Origin: Candidatus Binatus sp.
Lineage (GTDB): Bacteria > Desulfobacterota > Binatia > Binatales > Binataceae
Direction: 5' to 3'
NCBI RefSeq assembly: GCF_030646925.1
Contig: NZ_JAUSKL010000020.1
Span: 1 to 47,998, forward strand
DNA length: 47,998 bases
Shown here: positions 30,455 through 39,298 of the stretch, piece by piece
Position numbering within the stretch: the first letter of the stretch is position 1
How the letters are laid out: every line of letters starts with the position of its first letter
Translations under genes and position numbers: made by a program
The notes under the pieces: model-generated
Database searches by the model: none
Told to the model about the DNA's origin: nothing
The model's input: only the letters and a program-made list of their open reading frames with translations

Positions 30455-31669
30455 TCAACCTTTCGGCAGCTTCAGCACGCGCTCGCCGATGATGTTGTGC
30501 TGAATCTCGCTCGAGCCGGCCGCGATGGTGAATGCGCGCGCTGCCAGCGTGCGATTCATCCAGCGCCCGCCCTCGACCGCGCCGAGACTGCCCGGCGCGA
30601 GCGCGCCGTATGGCCCGAGCATCTCATCGGCGAACATCGCGACCCGTAGATTCAGCTCGCTTCCAAACAATTTGCCGAAGGAACTCTCCACGCCCGGAAG
30701 TTTGCCTTTGAGCTGCGAAGTGAGCGAGCGATAGCGGCTAAGCCGCAGGCATCGCCCCTCGGTCGCGAATTGAGCAAGCTTCTGCCGCACATAAGGATGC
30801 GAGGTCGCAGGGACGCCCTGAAACTCGACCGTCTTCGCGAGATCGATCAGCTCGCCGATCGTGCGCTCGACCGGATGCCGCGTGCCGCCCGAGACCCGCT
30901 CGTACATCAGCGTCGCGATCGACACTTGCCATCCCGCATTCAGCTCGCCGACCAGATTTTCCTTGGGCACCCGAACGTTGTCATAGAAGACCTCGTTGAA
31001 TCCCGCGTCGCCGGTGATCTGCACCAGCGGCCGCACCGTGATTCCGGGGCTGTGCATATCCACCAGCAGATACGAGATGCCCTTGTGCTTCGGCGCCGAC
31101 GGATCGGTGCGCACCAGCAGTACCTGCCAATCCGCGCGATGCGCCAGACTCGTCCACACCTTCTGCCCGTTGACGACGAACGTGTCGCCATCGAGCACCG
31201 CGCGCGTCTGCAATCCCGCGAGGTCGGAGCCCGCATTCGGCTCCGAATAGCCCTGACACCAGATTTGCTCGCCGGTGAGCATCTTGTGCAGATGCCGTTT
31301 CTTCTGCTCCTCGGTGCCGAGATGCATCAGCGTCGGCCCGATGCGATCGATCGCAAGTTGGTTCGCGCCGTAAAGCGGGAGCCCGAGGCGCAAGGCCTCA
31401 TCCTGGTAGATTGCCTGCTCGATCATGCTCGCGCCGCCGCCACCCCATTCCTTGGGCCAATGCAGTGCGACGATGCCGTCACGGTAGAGGCGCCGATGGT
31501 AATCGAGCAGTTGCGACCAGCGCCGATCGTCGAGCACGTCGAGCTGGTTGGCAGTCGAACTGCTTGGGCCGTCGCCCTTGCGCCCGAACGCTTCAGCCGA
31601 ATTTTTTTCGAGCGATGCGCGCAGCTTGCCGCGATATACTTCCTGTTCAGGTGTGAATGTGAAGTCCAT
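30455..31669 (-). CDS. Acyl-CoA dehydrogenase, FadE type
   Basis: 404 residues. MDFTFTPEQEVYRGKLRASL is a typical ACAD start. The FAD/substrate regions are QGYSEPNAGSDLAGLQTRAV (about 137-156) and NGQKVWTSLAHRADW. The C-terminus TIAAGSSEIQHNIIGERVLK matches the usual GGTSEIQRNIIAER signature with the acid residue in SSEIQ. It resembles the large actinobacterial-type FadE family acting on branched or steroid side-chain acyl-CoA. It lies upstream of the P450 on the same strand, separated by 279 bp of repeats. AGGAG lies 12 bp before the ATG. Confidence 0.9.
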   Translation of the reverse strand: MDFTFTPEQEVYRGKLRASLEKNSAEAFGRKGDGPSSSTANQLDVLDDRRWSQLLDYHRRLYRDGIVALHWPKEWGGGGASMIEQAIYQDEALRLGLPLYGANQLAIDRIGPTLMHLGTEEQKKRHLHKMLTGEQIWCQGYSEPNAGSDLAGLQTRAVLDGDTFVVNGQKVWTSLAHRADWQVLLVRTDPSAPKHKGISYLLVDMHSPGITVRPLVQITGDAGFNEVFYDNVRVPKENLVGELNAGWQVSIATLMYERVSGGTRHPVERTIGELIDLAKTVEFQGVPATSHPYVRQKLAQFATEGRCLRLSRYRSLTSQLKGKLPGVESSFGKLFGSELNLRVAMFADEMLGPYGALAPGSLGAVEGGRWMNRTLAARAFTIAAGSSEIQHNIIGERVLKLPKG

Positions 31670-31825
31670 TTGCTTCGTCCGCTCCTACCGCGAGATACCC
31701 GCGCGGCTTCCTAATCGCGCGGTAGAGAAGATTTTTCATCGGCGGGATTTTGCGGCAGTATAGCGCGTTGCCGATAACAGCGTTAACGATGCGTGTGCAT
31801 GAATCGACGCTCCTTTTTTGCCTCG

Positions 31826-32102
31826 CCCGCTTTGTTGCGGGAGAGGCCGCCGAAGCGCGTCAGCCGCGAAGCCGACTTCGGGCCGAAGGGCCGAATCGCT
31901 CTACGATAGAGAGGCGGGTGAGGGTGCAGTCGTCGCGAGAACAAGTGCCGCAAAGAAGATCCGGGATTCCTCGCGCGTCAGCCACACGCGGGAATGACAA
32001 GAAGTGAGGCGGGCGTCGTGATATCGCTCGCGCAAGTCGGACCATCGCGATGCTCGATCGAGATCCCTCGACTCCGGCAACCTCCGCTCGGGATGACGGA
32101 AC
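31826..32102 (-). repeat. Dispersed repeat, type 2, plus an adjoining short repeat
   Basis: 31826-31975 is about 80-90 percent similar by eye to 47703-47868 in reverse complement. It contains the 34-bp core at 31866-31899 and a hairpin with arms GCCTCxxCCGC and GCGGxxGAGGC. 32057-32102 is the inverted counterpart of 30291-30334. Together they fill the 434-bp gap between the acyl-CoA dehydrogenase and MAPEG genes, with no coding sequence. Confidence 0.75.
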
Positions 32103-32103
32103 T

Positions 32104-32490
32104 CTAGATCGTCAGCAGCACCGCGATGCAGAGCGCGAAGCCTGAGAGATAAGTGCCCAACGCTCCGATGAACCGCACCGGATGCGGTTTGGCCAGCGTC
32201 GGTGACATCAGGATTCCCGCCGCGTTCAAATAGCGGCACGCGACGGCGATGCCCATTACCCAGAGCACCCACATCGCGGGATTCCGCTCGCCCGCAATCA
32301 GAATCAGCACCGCCATCATCGGCGCGTATTCGGCGGTATTACCGTGGGCGCGTATCCGCTTGAAAAATGGATCGGCGGGGTCGGTCGGATAATCGCCCGC
32401 CTTGCCGGCTCCTCGAGCCATCGAGACATTCAGGCCAAGCGCGAAGAGCAGCACTCCGAGTAACGCCGTGCACACGATTGCAACCGTCAT
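32104..32490 (-). CDS. MAPEG-family membrane protein
   Basis: 128 residues with four hydrophobic segments: about 2-22, 55-72, 73-92 and 106-126. The signature RAHGNTAEYAPM (about 46-57) matches the RxHxNxxE motif of MAPEG proteins (membrane-associated eicosanoid/glutathione metabolism). Bacterial members can conjugate glutathione, but many have no known activity. AGGAGG precedes ATG 32490. It is divergent from icd. Confidence 0.85.
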   Translation of the reverse strand: MTVAIVCTALLGVLLFALGLNVSMARGAGKAGDYPTDPADPFFKRIRAHGNTAEYAPMMAVLILIAGERNPAMWVLWVMGIAVACRYLNAAGILMSPTLAKPHPVRFIGALGTYLSGFALCIAVLLTI

Positions 32491-32745
32491 GAGTGACCTC
32501 CTGTTACGAAGCGGGCTCAGCGGCGCATACGTTAGCCGGGTTCGCCGCACAAATACACAGGTCAAATGACGCTGGCTGACGAGTAATCGAAACGCCGATG
32601 CCGGATGCTGGCATCAGCAATCCTTTGCTATATGATACGGGATCATCCGAACGGCGCGGGCGAGAGAGCAGGGCGGCGACGCAATCGCTCGCACCGTCAA
32701 AATTACAAAGGCGAAGAGCCGAATCAGAGGCAGACAACGACGCAG

Positions 32746-33993
<1,248 letters not shown>

Positions 33994-34008
33994 TCGCAGT
34001 TCTCAGGC

Positions 34009-34046
34009 GGGGACGCGGTGCATCGATGATCGATGCCCGCGGCCCC
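34009..34046. terminator. Strong hairpin after icd
   Basis: GGGGACGCGGTGCATCGA pairs with TCGATGCCCGCGGCCCC around a TGA loop, about 16 bp with one mismatch and one bulge, starting 16 bp after the icd stop. There is no long T-run (only GCTGTTT), so factor-independent termination is likely but not certain. Confidence 0.5.
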
Positions 34047-34086
34047 GCTGTTTATCCACACTTATCGGCGAAAACCCGCCCTGCGG

Positions 34087-34113
34087 GACGACGCATTTTC
34101 GGGCGGCGTCGTC
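34087..34113. terminator. Hairpin between the convergent icd and VTT-rhodanese genes
   Basis: GACGACGC and GCGTCGTC are perfect 8-bp arms around an 11-nt loop, placed between the two convergent stop codons (33993 and 34180). It could act as a bidirectional terminator. There is no T-run. Confidence 0.4.
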
Positions 34114-34179
34114 TTCATCACCGGAGAGAGCGATTCGTTGATCATCTATGCACTGACGGTCTGGGACGATTCCAAAATT

Positions 34180-35154
34180 TTAATTTCTCTCTACCGGATA
34201 GCCCGCCTTGTTCCAACTTTCCATCCCGCCGCGCAGCACGAATACGTCGTCGAAGCCCGCATCTGAAAGGAGTGCCGCCGCGCTCGCCGAGCGCTTCTCG
34301 GTCCGTCAGATGGTTATCATCGGCTTTCCGCGCAAGTCACTTAGGTCCGGAAGTCTCGCGGATAGTTCCGCGAGCGCAATGTTGCGTGCGCCCGCGATGT
34401 GGCCGAGCGGTCCTCGGAACTCTTCGGCGCTACGTACGTCTATCAGGGCCACGGCTTCGCCGTTCTGCAGCCGATGTCTAAGTGTTGGAGCGTCCGTGAA
34501 GCGCGGACCCTTGAGCTTACGAACCAGGCGTGGCAGGAAAGCGACGGTTGCGAGTAGCGCCAAGGCAAGCAGAGCCTTGTGGATTGCCCCGGCCTGCCCG
34601 GACGCGGCCTCACGCCCCGCGTAGCCCAGATAGGTATACGCGAGTGCACCCGGCATCATGCACGCGAAGGAGGCGAGCACGTACTCGCCAAGGCCGATTC
34701 GCGTCAGTCCGAAGGCGTAGTTCACAATATTGAACGGAAACAGCGGCACCAACCGGACGAACGCAACGAAGCGCCAGCCTTCCTCCTCCACCCCCCGCAT
34801 CAGCCGCGCCAGTCGTTCACCCGCGCGCATTGAAACCCAGTCGGAGGCGACGTATCGGGCGATCATGAAGGCTAGCGTGGCCCCCAAGGTCGCGCCGATG
34901 AGGTTCCATAGGGTTCCCGCTACCGGACCGAACAAAGCGCCGCCAGCCACGGTGAGCAGCGATCCGGGCACGAACAGCACTGTGGCCAAGGCATAGAGCA
35001 GAACGAACAAGATGGGAGCGAATCGACCGAAGCGCTGTAGTTCCCGCTCAAGCGTAGTGGCCTGGAGAAATTCGCGATGGAGGGCGAGCCACACAATCGC
35101 TGCGACCAGCGTTGCCACCAGAATCAGACGAATGATGAGACTACGCCTATTCAT
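34180..35154 (-). CDS. VTT (TVP38/DedA-like) membrane protein fused to a rhodanese domain; in-frame TGA at the catalytic Cys position (candidate selenoprotein)
   Basis: Residues 1-215 are a VTT/SNARE-associated-type membrane domain with hydrophobic segments near 8-26, 46-64, 84-100, 128-150, 158-176 and 192-208, and the conserved VPGSLLTVAGGALFG. A rhodanese domain follows: ALIDVRSAEEFRGPLGHIAG (236-254), KPMITI (277-282), then TGA at 34308-34306, then RTEKRSASAAALLSDAGF and VFVLRGGMESWNKAGYPVE to TAA at 34180. The TGA sits exactly at the catalytic Cys of the CRTxxRS loop, and conserved sequence continues in the same frame for 41 residues. The reading preferred is selenocysteine at residue 283 of 324. 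Otherwise it is a nonsense mutation or base error and the product stops at 282. It is coupled to the hydroxylase gene by an ATGA overlap. Confidence 0.85.
34280..34294 (-). promoter_or_regulatory. Candidate bacterial SECIS hairpin
   Basis: Eleven nt after the in-frame UGA (34308-34306) the mRNA has GCGCUC-GGC-GAGCGC, a perfect 6-bp stem with a 3-nt loop whose first base is G. In E. coli fdhF the upper SECIS stem also begins 11 nt after UGA and carries a G in the loop. A competing stem CCGAG/CUCGG overlaps it. Confidence 0.5.
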
Positions 35155-35978
35155 GCCGCGCGCCTCCAGGTGATCGCGTAAGCGCCCGCGGGGCCGCGGA
35201 AAGGTTGCAAGAGCATTCGGTCGAGCCACAGTTCGCGCGCCTCGCGGAACTGCTCGATACCGATGGTCATCCCGTCGTGGCCGGCGGCTGGCTGATCGCG
35301 ATAGGTCCCGAACAGTCGATCCCACCAAGGCAGGTTGAAGCCGAAGTTGCTGTTGGTTTCGTTAACCACGATCGAATGGTGGACGCGATGCATGTCGGGC
35401 GTAACCACGAGCCATCGAAGATAGCGATCGAGCCGGACCGGGATGAGAACGTTCCCGTGATTGAGCATCGAGGTTGCGTTTAGCAGGACCTCGAAGATGA
35501 GCACGCCGAGCGCCGGTGCTCCCAGCGCCACGACGACGCCGAACTTGATTAGCATCGACAGAACAATCTCGATTGGGTGGAAACGCGCGCCCGTCGTCAC
35601 ATCGAAGTCGAGGTCGGCGTGATGCATCCGATGCACCCGCCAAAGCGCGGGCACCGCGTGGAACATCACGTGCTGGAAGTAGATGGCGCCATCAAGCAGC
35701 ACCACCGACGCAACGACAGCCATCCAAGGCGGAATCGGCAGGTTGTTGAGCAAGCCCCAGCCGCGCCTTTCCCCTGCCAGCGCCAGACTAACGGCCGTGG
35801 CGGGAAGCAGGATTCTCACCAGCGCGCTATTCAGCGCAACGATACCTAAGTTGCTCGGCCAGCGCCTGAGCCTCGAATATGACCTTGTCCGGCGCGGCGC
35901 GCGCGCCTCCCACAGCGCCATTGCAGTGAACACTGTGATAAACGCTCCTAAGCGTATGGCAGCCTCGCGAGTCAGCAT
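35151..35978 (-). CDS. Fatty acid hydroxylase / sterol desaturase family membrane enzyme
   Basis: 275 residues with membrane segments near 8-24, 45-68, 84-103 and 144-172. The diiron histidine clusters of the superfamily are present: FQHVMFH (about 101-107), HRMHHAD (about 116-122), and HRVHH (about 195-199). Members hydroxylate or desaturate lipids and sterols using O2. The substrate is unknown. It starts 17 bp from the palindrome at 35996-36017 and its stop overlaps the next start (ATGA), so it is the first gene of an operon with the VTT-rhodanese protein. Confidence 0.87.
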   Translation of the reverse strand: MLTREAAIRLGAFITVFTAMALWEARAPRRTRSYSRLRRWPSNLGIVALNSALVRILLPATAVSLALAGERRGWGLLNNLPIPPWMAVVASVVLLDGAIYFQHVMFHAVPALWRVHRMHHADLDFDVTTGARFHPIEIVLSMLIKFGVVVALGAPALGVLIFEVLLNATSMLNHGNVLIPVRLDRYLRWLVVTPDMHRVHHSIVVNETNSNFGFNLPWWDRLFGTYRDQPAAGHDGMTIGIEQFREARELWLDRMLLQPFRGPAGAYAITWRRAA

Positions 35979-35995
35979 GGTTGATCTGTTTCAAA

Positions 35996-36017
35996 CATTC
36001 AATTAATGTCTTGAATG
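35996..36017. promoter_or_regulatory. Palindrome between divergent genes, likely ArsR-family operator
   Basis: CATTCAA and TTGAATG are perfect 7-bp arms around 8 bp. A shorter palindrome ACATT-CAATT-AATGT overlaps its left side. It lies in the AT-rich 61-bp gap between the hydroxylase start (35978) and the ArsR-rhodanese start (36040). AT-rich palindromes of this kind are typical ArsR/SmtB operators. Confidence 0.6.
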
Positions 36018-36039
36018 AGACTAAGAGGTTTCGTTCGCC

Positions 36040-36714
36040 ATGTCAAGCCAGAATCCCAAACGTGCTATGTTCGAACAGTTCGCCGCCGTAGCCCGTACCC
36101 TCGGTTCCGCCCACCGCCTCGAGCTGCTCGAGCTGCTCGCGCAGACCGAGCGTAGCGTCGAGGAACTGGCCCGGCTGAGCGGCCTTACGATTGCCAACGC
36201 ATCACAGCATCTGCAGCAACTCCGCCGCTCTGGACTCGTCGAGGCACGCAGGGACGGGAAGCGGGTGCTCTACAGGCTCGCCGACGGCGACGTAGTCGCG
36301 CTGCTCGGCGCTCTGCGCCGAATCACTGAACGCAACGTCGGCGCTGTCGAAAAGGTGCTCAATGGTTACTTTCGAGAGCGCGACAACCTCGAACCCGTAT
36401 CGCGCAAGGAACTGTTGCGGCGCATGCGGGACGGGCTGGTTACAGTGATCGATACCCGCCCGGCAGAGGAGTTCGCCGCCGGTCACCTGCCCGGCGCGCT
36501 CAATGTGCCGCTCCGCGAACTCAAGCGCCGGTTACGGGAATTGCCCCGCGACCAGGTGATTGTTGCCTACTGTCGTGGAACATATTGCGTGCTCTCCTAC
36601 GAAGCGGTCGCCGAGCTGCGCAAGCGCGGCTTCACGGCCTTTCGGCTTGAAGAGGGATACCCCGAATGGAGGGCCGCCGGGCTACCGGTAGAGCGTCTGA
36701 CAGCAACCGCCTGA
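36040..36714 (+). CDS. ArsR-family transcription factor fused to a rhodanese domain
   Basis: 224 residues. The winged helix (about 10-100) contains RTLGSAHRLELLELLAQTE and LARLSGLTIANASQHLQQLR, then the wing RRDGKRVLYRL. It has no cysteine, so classical metal or thiol sensing in the DNA-binding domain is unlikely. The rhodanese domain (about 115-218) carries TVIDTRPAEEFAAGHLPGA and the active loop AYCRGTYC, with C178 and C183. The protein could sense sulfane sulfur, persulfide or a related oxidant through those cysteines. It likely represses itself and the divergent hydroxylase/VTT-rhodanese operon through the palindrome between them. Confidence 0.9.
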   Translation: MSSQNPKRAMFEQFAAVARTLGSAHRLELLELLAQTERSVEELARLSGLTIANASQHLQQLRRSGLVEARRDGKRVLYRLADGDVVALLGALRRITERNVGAVEKVLNGYFRERDNLEPVSRKELLRRMRDGLVTVIDTRPAEEFAAGHLPGALNVPLRELKRRLRELPRDQVIVAYCRGTYCVLSYEAVAELRKRGFTAFRLEEGYPEWRAAGLPVERLTATA

Positions 36715-36744
36715 ATCGAGGGTCGGGGATTCGGAGGAAACGTT

Positions 36745-36991
36745 ATGCAGCCCTGGGGAACGATGCCCTGGTACGGAATGGTCTTCGGCCCAATCATGAT
36801 GATCGTCTGGCTGGCTATCCTGATCTTTGTGGCGGCAGCGGTAATCCGATGGCTCCAACGGGGCACTGTCGGCCCGCTCCCGCGCGTGGGAAAACCGGAA
36901 GCGTGCCCTGAAAATCCTGGAGGAGCGCTTCGCCACGGGCGAGATCGACAAGGATGAATTCCAGGAGAAGAAGCGCCTGCTTTCGGACTGA
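36745..36991 (+). pseudogene. Short SHOCT-domain membrane protein gene with one frameshift
   Basis: From ATG 36745 the frame reads WYGMVFGPIMMIVWLAILIF, one membrane helix, then RWLQRG. Another frame continues as RKRALKILEERFATGEIDKD and then EFQEKKRLL, a SHOCT motif, ending at 36991. The join is near the GGGG at 36857-36860, which has one base too many. A repaired protein is about 81 residues, the usual helix-plus-SHOCT layout. It follows the ArsR-rhodanese gene after 30 bp in the same direction. Confidence 0.7.
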
Positions 36992-37018
36992 ATCTCGGCC
37001 TCACGATTTGCCGCTGAG

Positions 37019-37789
37019 TCAGGACGCGTCGGGCGGAAACATCATCTTGCCCGCGTGAAACTCGCGGGCAACAAGATCGATGAAGCCATGGCGGATCGGC
37101 CATTCCAAGCGGCTATCTCGCCAATGGACGCGGCCGTCCGGGCCCTCGAATTCATCCGCGATGCTGCGCAGCTCGGCCATCGCCTTGCCGATACGCTCTT
37201 GGTCCGCAGCCACCACGGAAATACGGCGCATACGCCCAGTCCAAGCCTGCAGCCGCGCGAATTCGCCGAGATTCACACCCATGGTCTTGGCTCCCGGCAC
37301 GTAACAGATCGCCGCGAAATCAGCCAGGCTCACCTCACCGCAGAAAAAATTCCGGTCGCCGAGCTCACGTTCCAGCACCGCGAGTAGGCGCCGCAGTTCA
37401 TCTGCCGCAGCTTGCTTCATCGCCTGAGACTCCGGTGCCTGTTCCCTCAACACCGAGAGCCAGAAGCCGAACCCGACCGCGTCAAAGCTCCGGTCGCACA
37501 AATCTTCGATCGTGCGCACCCGCGCCCGTTCGTAGGGGTCTTTCGGATACAGCGGCGGCTCCGGATAAACCTCTTCGATGTACTCGGAGATGATGGTGGA
37601 GTCCGTAATCGTTCGGCCGTCATCGAGCACCAGAGTCGGAACCTCGGCGCGAAGGCTGACGCAGCGCAGGTCTTCCTTGCGATCAAGGGAGTAACAGCGC
37701 TCGAACGGCTCGTAGCTCACGCCCTTGTAATCGAGCGCCATTCTGACTTTGCGCGCATACGGACTGGTCGCGTACGTGAATAGCTTCAT
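37019..37789 (-). CDS. Glutathione S-transferase family protein
   Basis: 256 residues. The N-terminal thioredoxin fold starts MKLFTYATSPYARKVRMALD with a serine in the SPYARKVR turn, and the cis-proline segment EVPTLVLDDGRTITDSTII follows (about 55-73). The C-terminal helical domain contains VSLADFAAICYVPGA. The family conjugates glutathione or acts in isomerisation and dehalogenation. AGGAG lies 7 bp before ATG 37789. It is last in a minus-strand series with the SnoaL-like and TetR genes. Confidence 0.88.
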   Translation of the reverse strand: MKLFTYATSPYARKVRMALDYKGVSYEPFERCYSLDRKEDLRCVSLRAEVPTLVLDDGRTITDSTIISEYIEEVYPEPPLYPKDPYERARVRTIEDLCDRSFDAVGFGFWLSVLREQAPESQAMKQAAADELRRLLAVLERELGDRNFFCGEVSLADFAAICYVPGAKTMGVNLGEFARLQAWTGRMRRISVVAADQERIGKAMAELRSIADEFEGPDGRVHWRDSRLEWPIRHGFIDLVAREFHAGKMMFPPDAS

Positions 37790-37874
37790 GCTTTCGCTCC
37801 TGAGCACGGCACCCGCGGCACTGCCGCACCCGCCGAGGGGTGAGTACTTCGCTCAGGCGCCAGGCCGTTAGCTC

Positions 37875-38240
37875 CTATGCGGCTTTGGCCGGTACGGATT
37901 GATGATAGTCGCGGATCTCCTTGATCTTGCCGTCCACGATCTCCATTACTTCCGCGCCGATCGCCTCAACTCTGCCGCTTCCGGCTCGCGTTCCCGAGAA
38001 GAAGGACTCCGCGACTCCGTGGCCGTTGTTGCCCGTGCACACACGCAAATCGCAGTGCGCGTCAGCAAACATGGCGAACTCGCTCTCGTACGATTTGCGC
38101 ACTTCGGCGCGACCCGCACAGCGCTTGCCTGCCGGGCTAACCAGAACCGGCTCTTCGTGATAGCACGCCATCACTCCTTCGATGTCGTGGCGGTTGAATG
38201 CGTCAAAGTAACGTTTGATCAGTTGTTCCTCGGGCGTCAT
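37875..38240 (-). CDS. SnoaL-like / NTF2-fold protein
   Basis: 121 residues with a typical SnoaL start, LIKRYFDAFNRHDIEGVMAC, then ADAHCDLRVCTGNNGHGVAE and EVMEIVDGKIKEIRDYHQ. The cone-shaped alpha+beta fold serves isomerases, cyclases and small binding proteins. The role here is not visible. A ribosome binding site lies upstream of ATG 38240. It is 25 bp downstream of the TetR gene and 85 bp upstream of the GST gene. Confidence 0.85.
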   Translation of the reverse strand: MTPEEQLIKRYFDAFNRHDIEGVMACYHEEPVLVSPAGKRCAGRAEVRKSYESEFAMFADAHCDLRVCTGNNGHGVAESFFSGTRAGSGRVEAIGAEVMEIVDGKIKEIRDYHQSVPAKAA

Positions 38241-38265
38241 TTTCCTTCTGCCTCCTGCAATTGAG

Positions 38266-38844
38266 TTAAGCCTTAATCATGCCCCAGCAGCCTTGTACGA
38301 CTTCTTCAAGCTGCGTGTTCAGTTTTTTGCGCCGTCCCGTGCCAAGCCACGTCAGCGCCACCGCGCATAGAGCACCGCTTAGCATGTCCGCAAGCAGATC
38401 CGGGCTTCCTGCCCGCACCTCTCCTTGGGCCTGCCCGCCCCGAATGAAGGCCGTAAAGACCCGCCGGGCGCTCGCTATCTCTGGGGGAAGGCTCCGCACG
38501 AAGCGCGCTTCATTCTCGCAGAAATAGACAAAGGCGTCGCTATGGTCGGTCACGGCCGTGAATTCGTGACGCACGATCTCGTGGAGCTTGTCCAGAATGC
38601 CGCCCGGACCGCTCACGATGCGCTGGAGTTTCTCGCAATACCAGCCGTACCAGCTCAGGAATATTTCGCGCGCGAGGTCGTCTTTGCCCGCAAAGTGACG
38701 ATAGATGGCGGCCTCCCGCACTCCAGCCGCCTCGGCGATGGCGCGCATGCTCGTCCCGTCGATGCCTCTCTCGGCAAAGAGCGAGGTGGCGGCCCGCACG
38801 ATCACCGGCCGCTTCGTATCCGGCTTCTGGTTCAGCGTTTCCAC
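38266..38844 (-). CDS. TetR-family transcriptional repressor
   Basis: 192 residues. The N-terminal helix-turn-helix is TSLFAERGIDGTSMRAIAEA then AGVREAAIYRHFAGKDDL (about 20-57), a canonical TetR DNA-binding domain. The C-terminal ligand domain (about 60-192) has no assigned family. The start is GTG 38844, only 3 bp from a perfect palindrome at 38847-38866, so it should control itself and the SnoaL-like and GST genes downstream. The ligand is probably the substrate or a toxic product of those enzymes. Confidence 0.88.
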   Translation of the reverse strand: METLNQKPDTKRPVIVRAATSLFAERGIDGTSMRAIAEAAGVREAAIYRHFAGKDDLAREIFLSWYGWYCEKLQRIVSGPGGILDKLHEIVRHEFTAVTDHSDAFVYFCENEARFVRSLPPEIASARRVFTAFIRGGQAQGEVRAGSPDLLADMLSGALCAVALTWLGTGRRKKLNTQLEEVVQGCWGMIKA

Positions 38845-38846
38845 GT

Positions 38847-38866
38847 GTTAGTGAACGACCACTAAC
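38847..38866. promoter_or_regulatory. TetR-family operator palindrome
   Basis: GTTAGTG and CACTAAC are perfect 7-bp arms around AACGAC, directly upstream of the tetR start. The TTAGTG/CACTAA form is common for TetR-family operators. Confidence 0.75.
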
Positions 38867-39046
38867 AGAAACCGATGAGGGCTGTCAACTTCGCGCCGAG
38901 CCAACTGGGATCAGGCCACCCAAGCCTGCGTTTATCGACCCAGACCTGCGCGGCGCCTGCGGCGTACTATCGCATTGACGCCGCGATTTCTGCGGCTTGG
39001 CTGTGCTCGATTCGGAGCTTAGACTTCCGGGCCAAGAGTTACCGAC

Positions 39047-39247
39047 ATGGGGAAGCCTCTGATGAAAGCTCGATTGGCTGGAATCAAGTTAGTTTTGGCC
39101 TACCAGATCGCATCCGGTGGTGTAGCGTTTGCTAATGACACGGCGGGCGCGAACAAGACCGTGACTTACGATTTCGAGCGGCTGATGACCGGCGCGAAGC
39201 TGCTGAAGTGCTCGGAGTTCGGCAAAGCAATCGTGGACAATATGTAA
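39047..39247 (+). pseudogene. Chimeric fragment: signal-peptide-like start joined to a copy of the icd C-terminus
   Basis: The first 33 codons contain [20 protein letters not shown] and then VAFAND, similar to the signal peptide of the secreted protein at 41614 (MKSRLIAITFIMACLSTTGG). The last 32 codons before the stop (39149-39247) encode [20 protein letters not shown] and the rest of the icd C-terminus, identical in protein to the end of icd at 33993. The nucleotide differences are all at third codon positions. It looks like a recombination scar, although the frame is open throughout. The surrounding 38867-39592 holds no other gene. A 39478-39590 plus-strand frame with IELGCGEIVINVES may be another remnant. 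Confidence 0.6.
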
Positions 39248-39298
39248 CTTCTGAATTGCCTTTTTCTTATTCCTTCGCCGGCGCCGGCTTGCAACACT

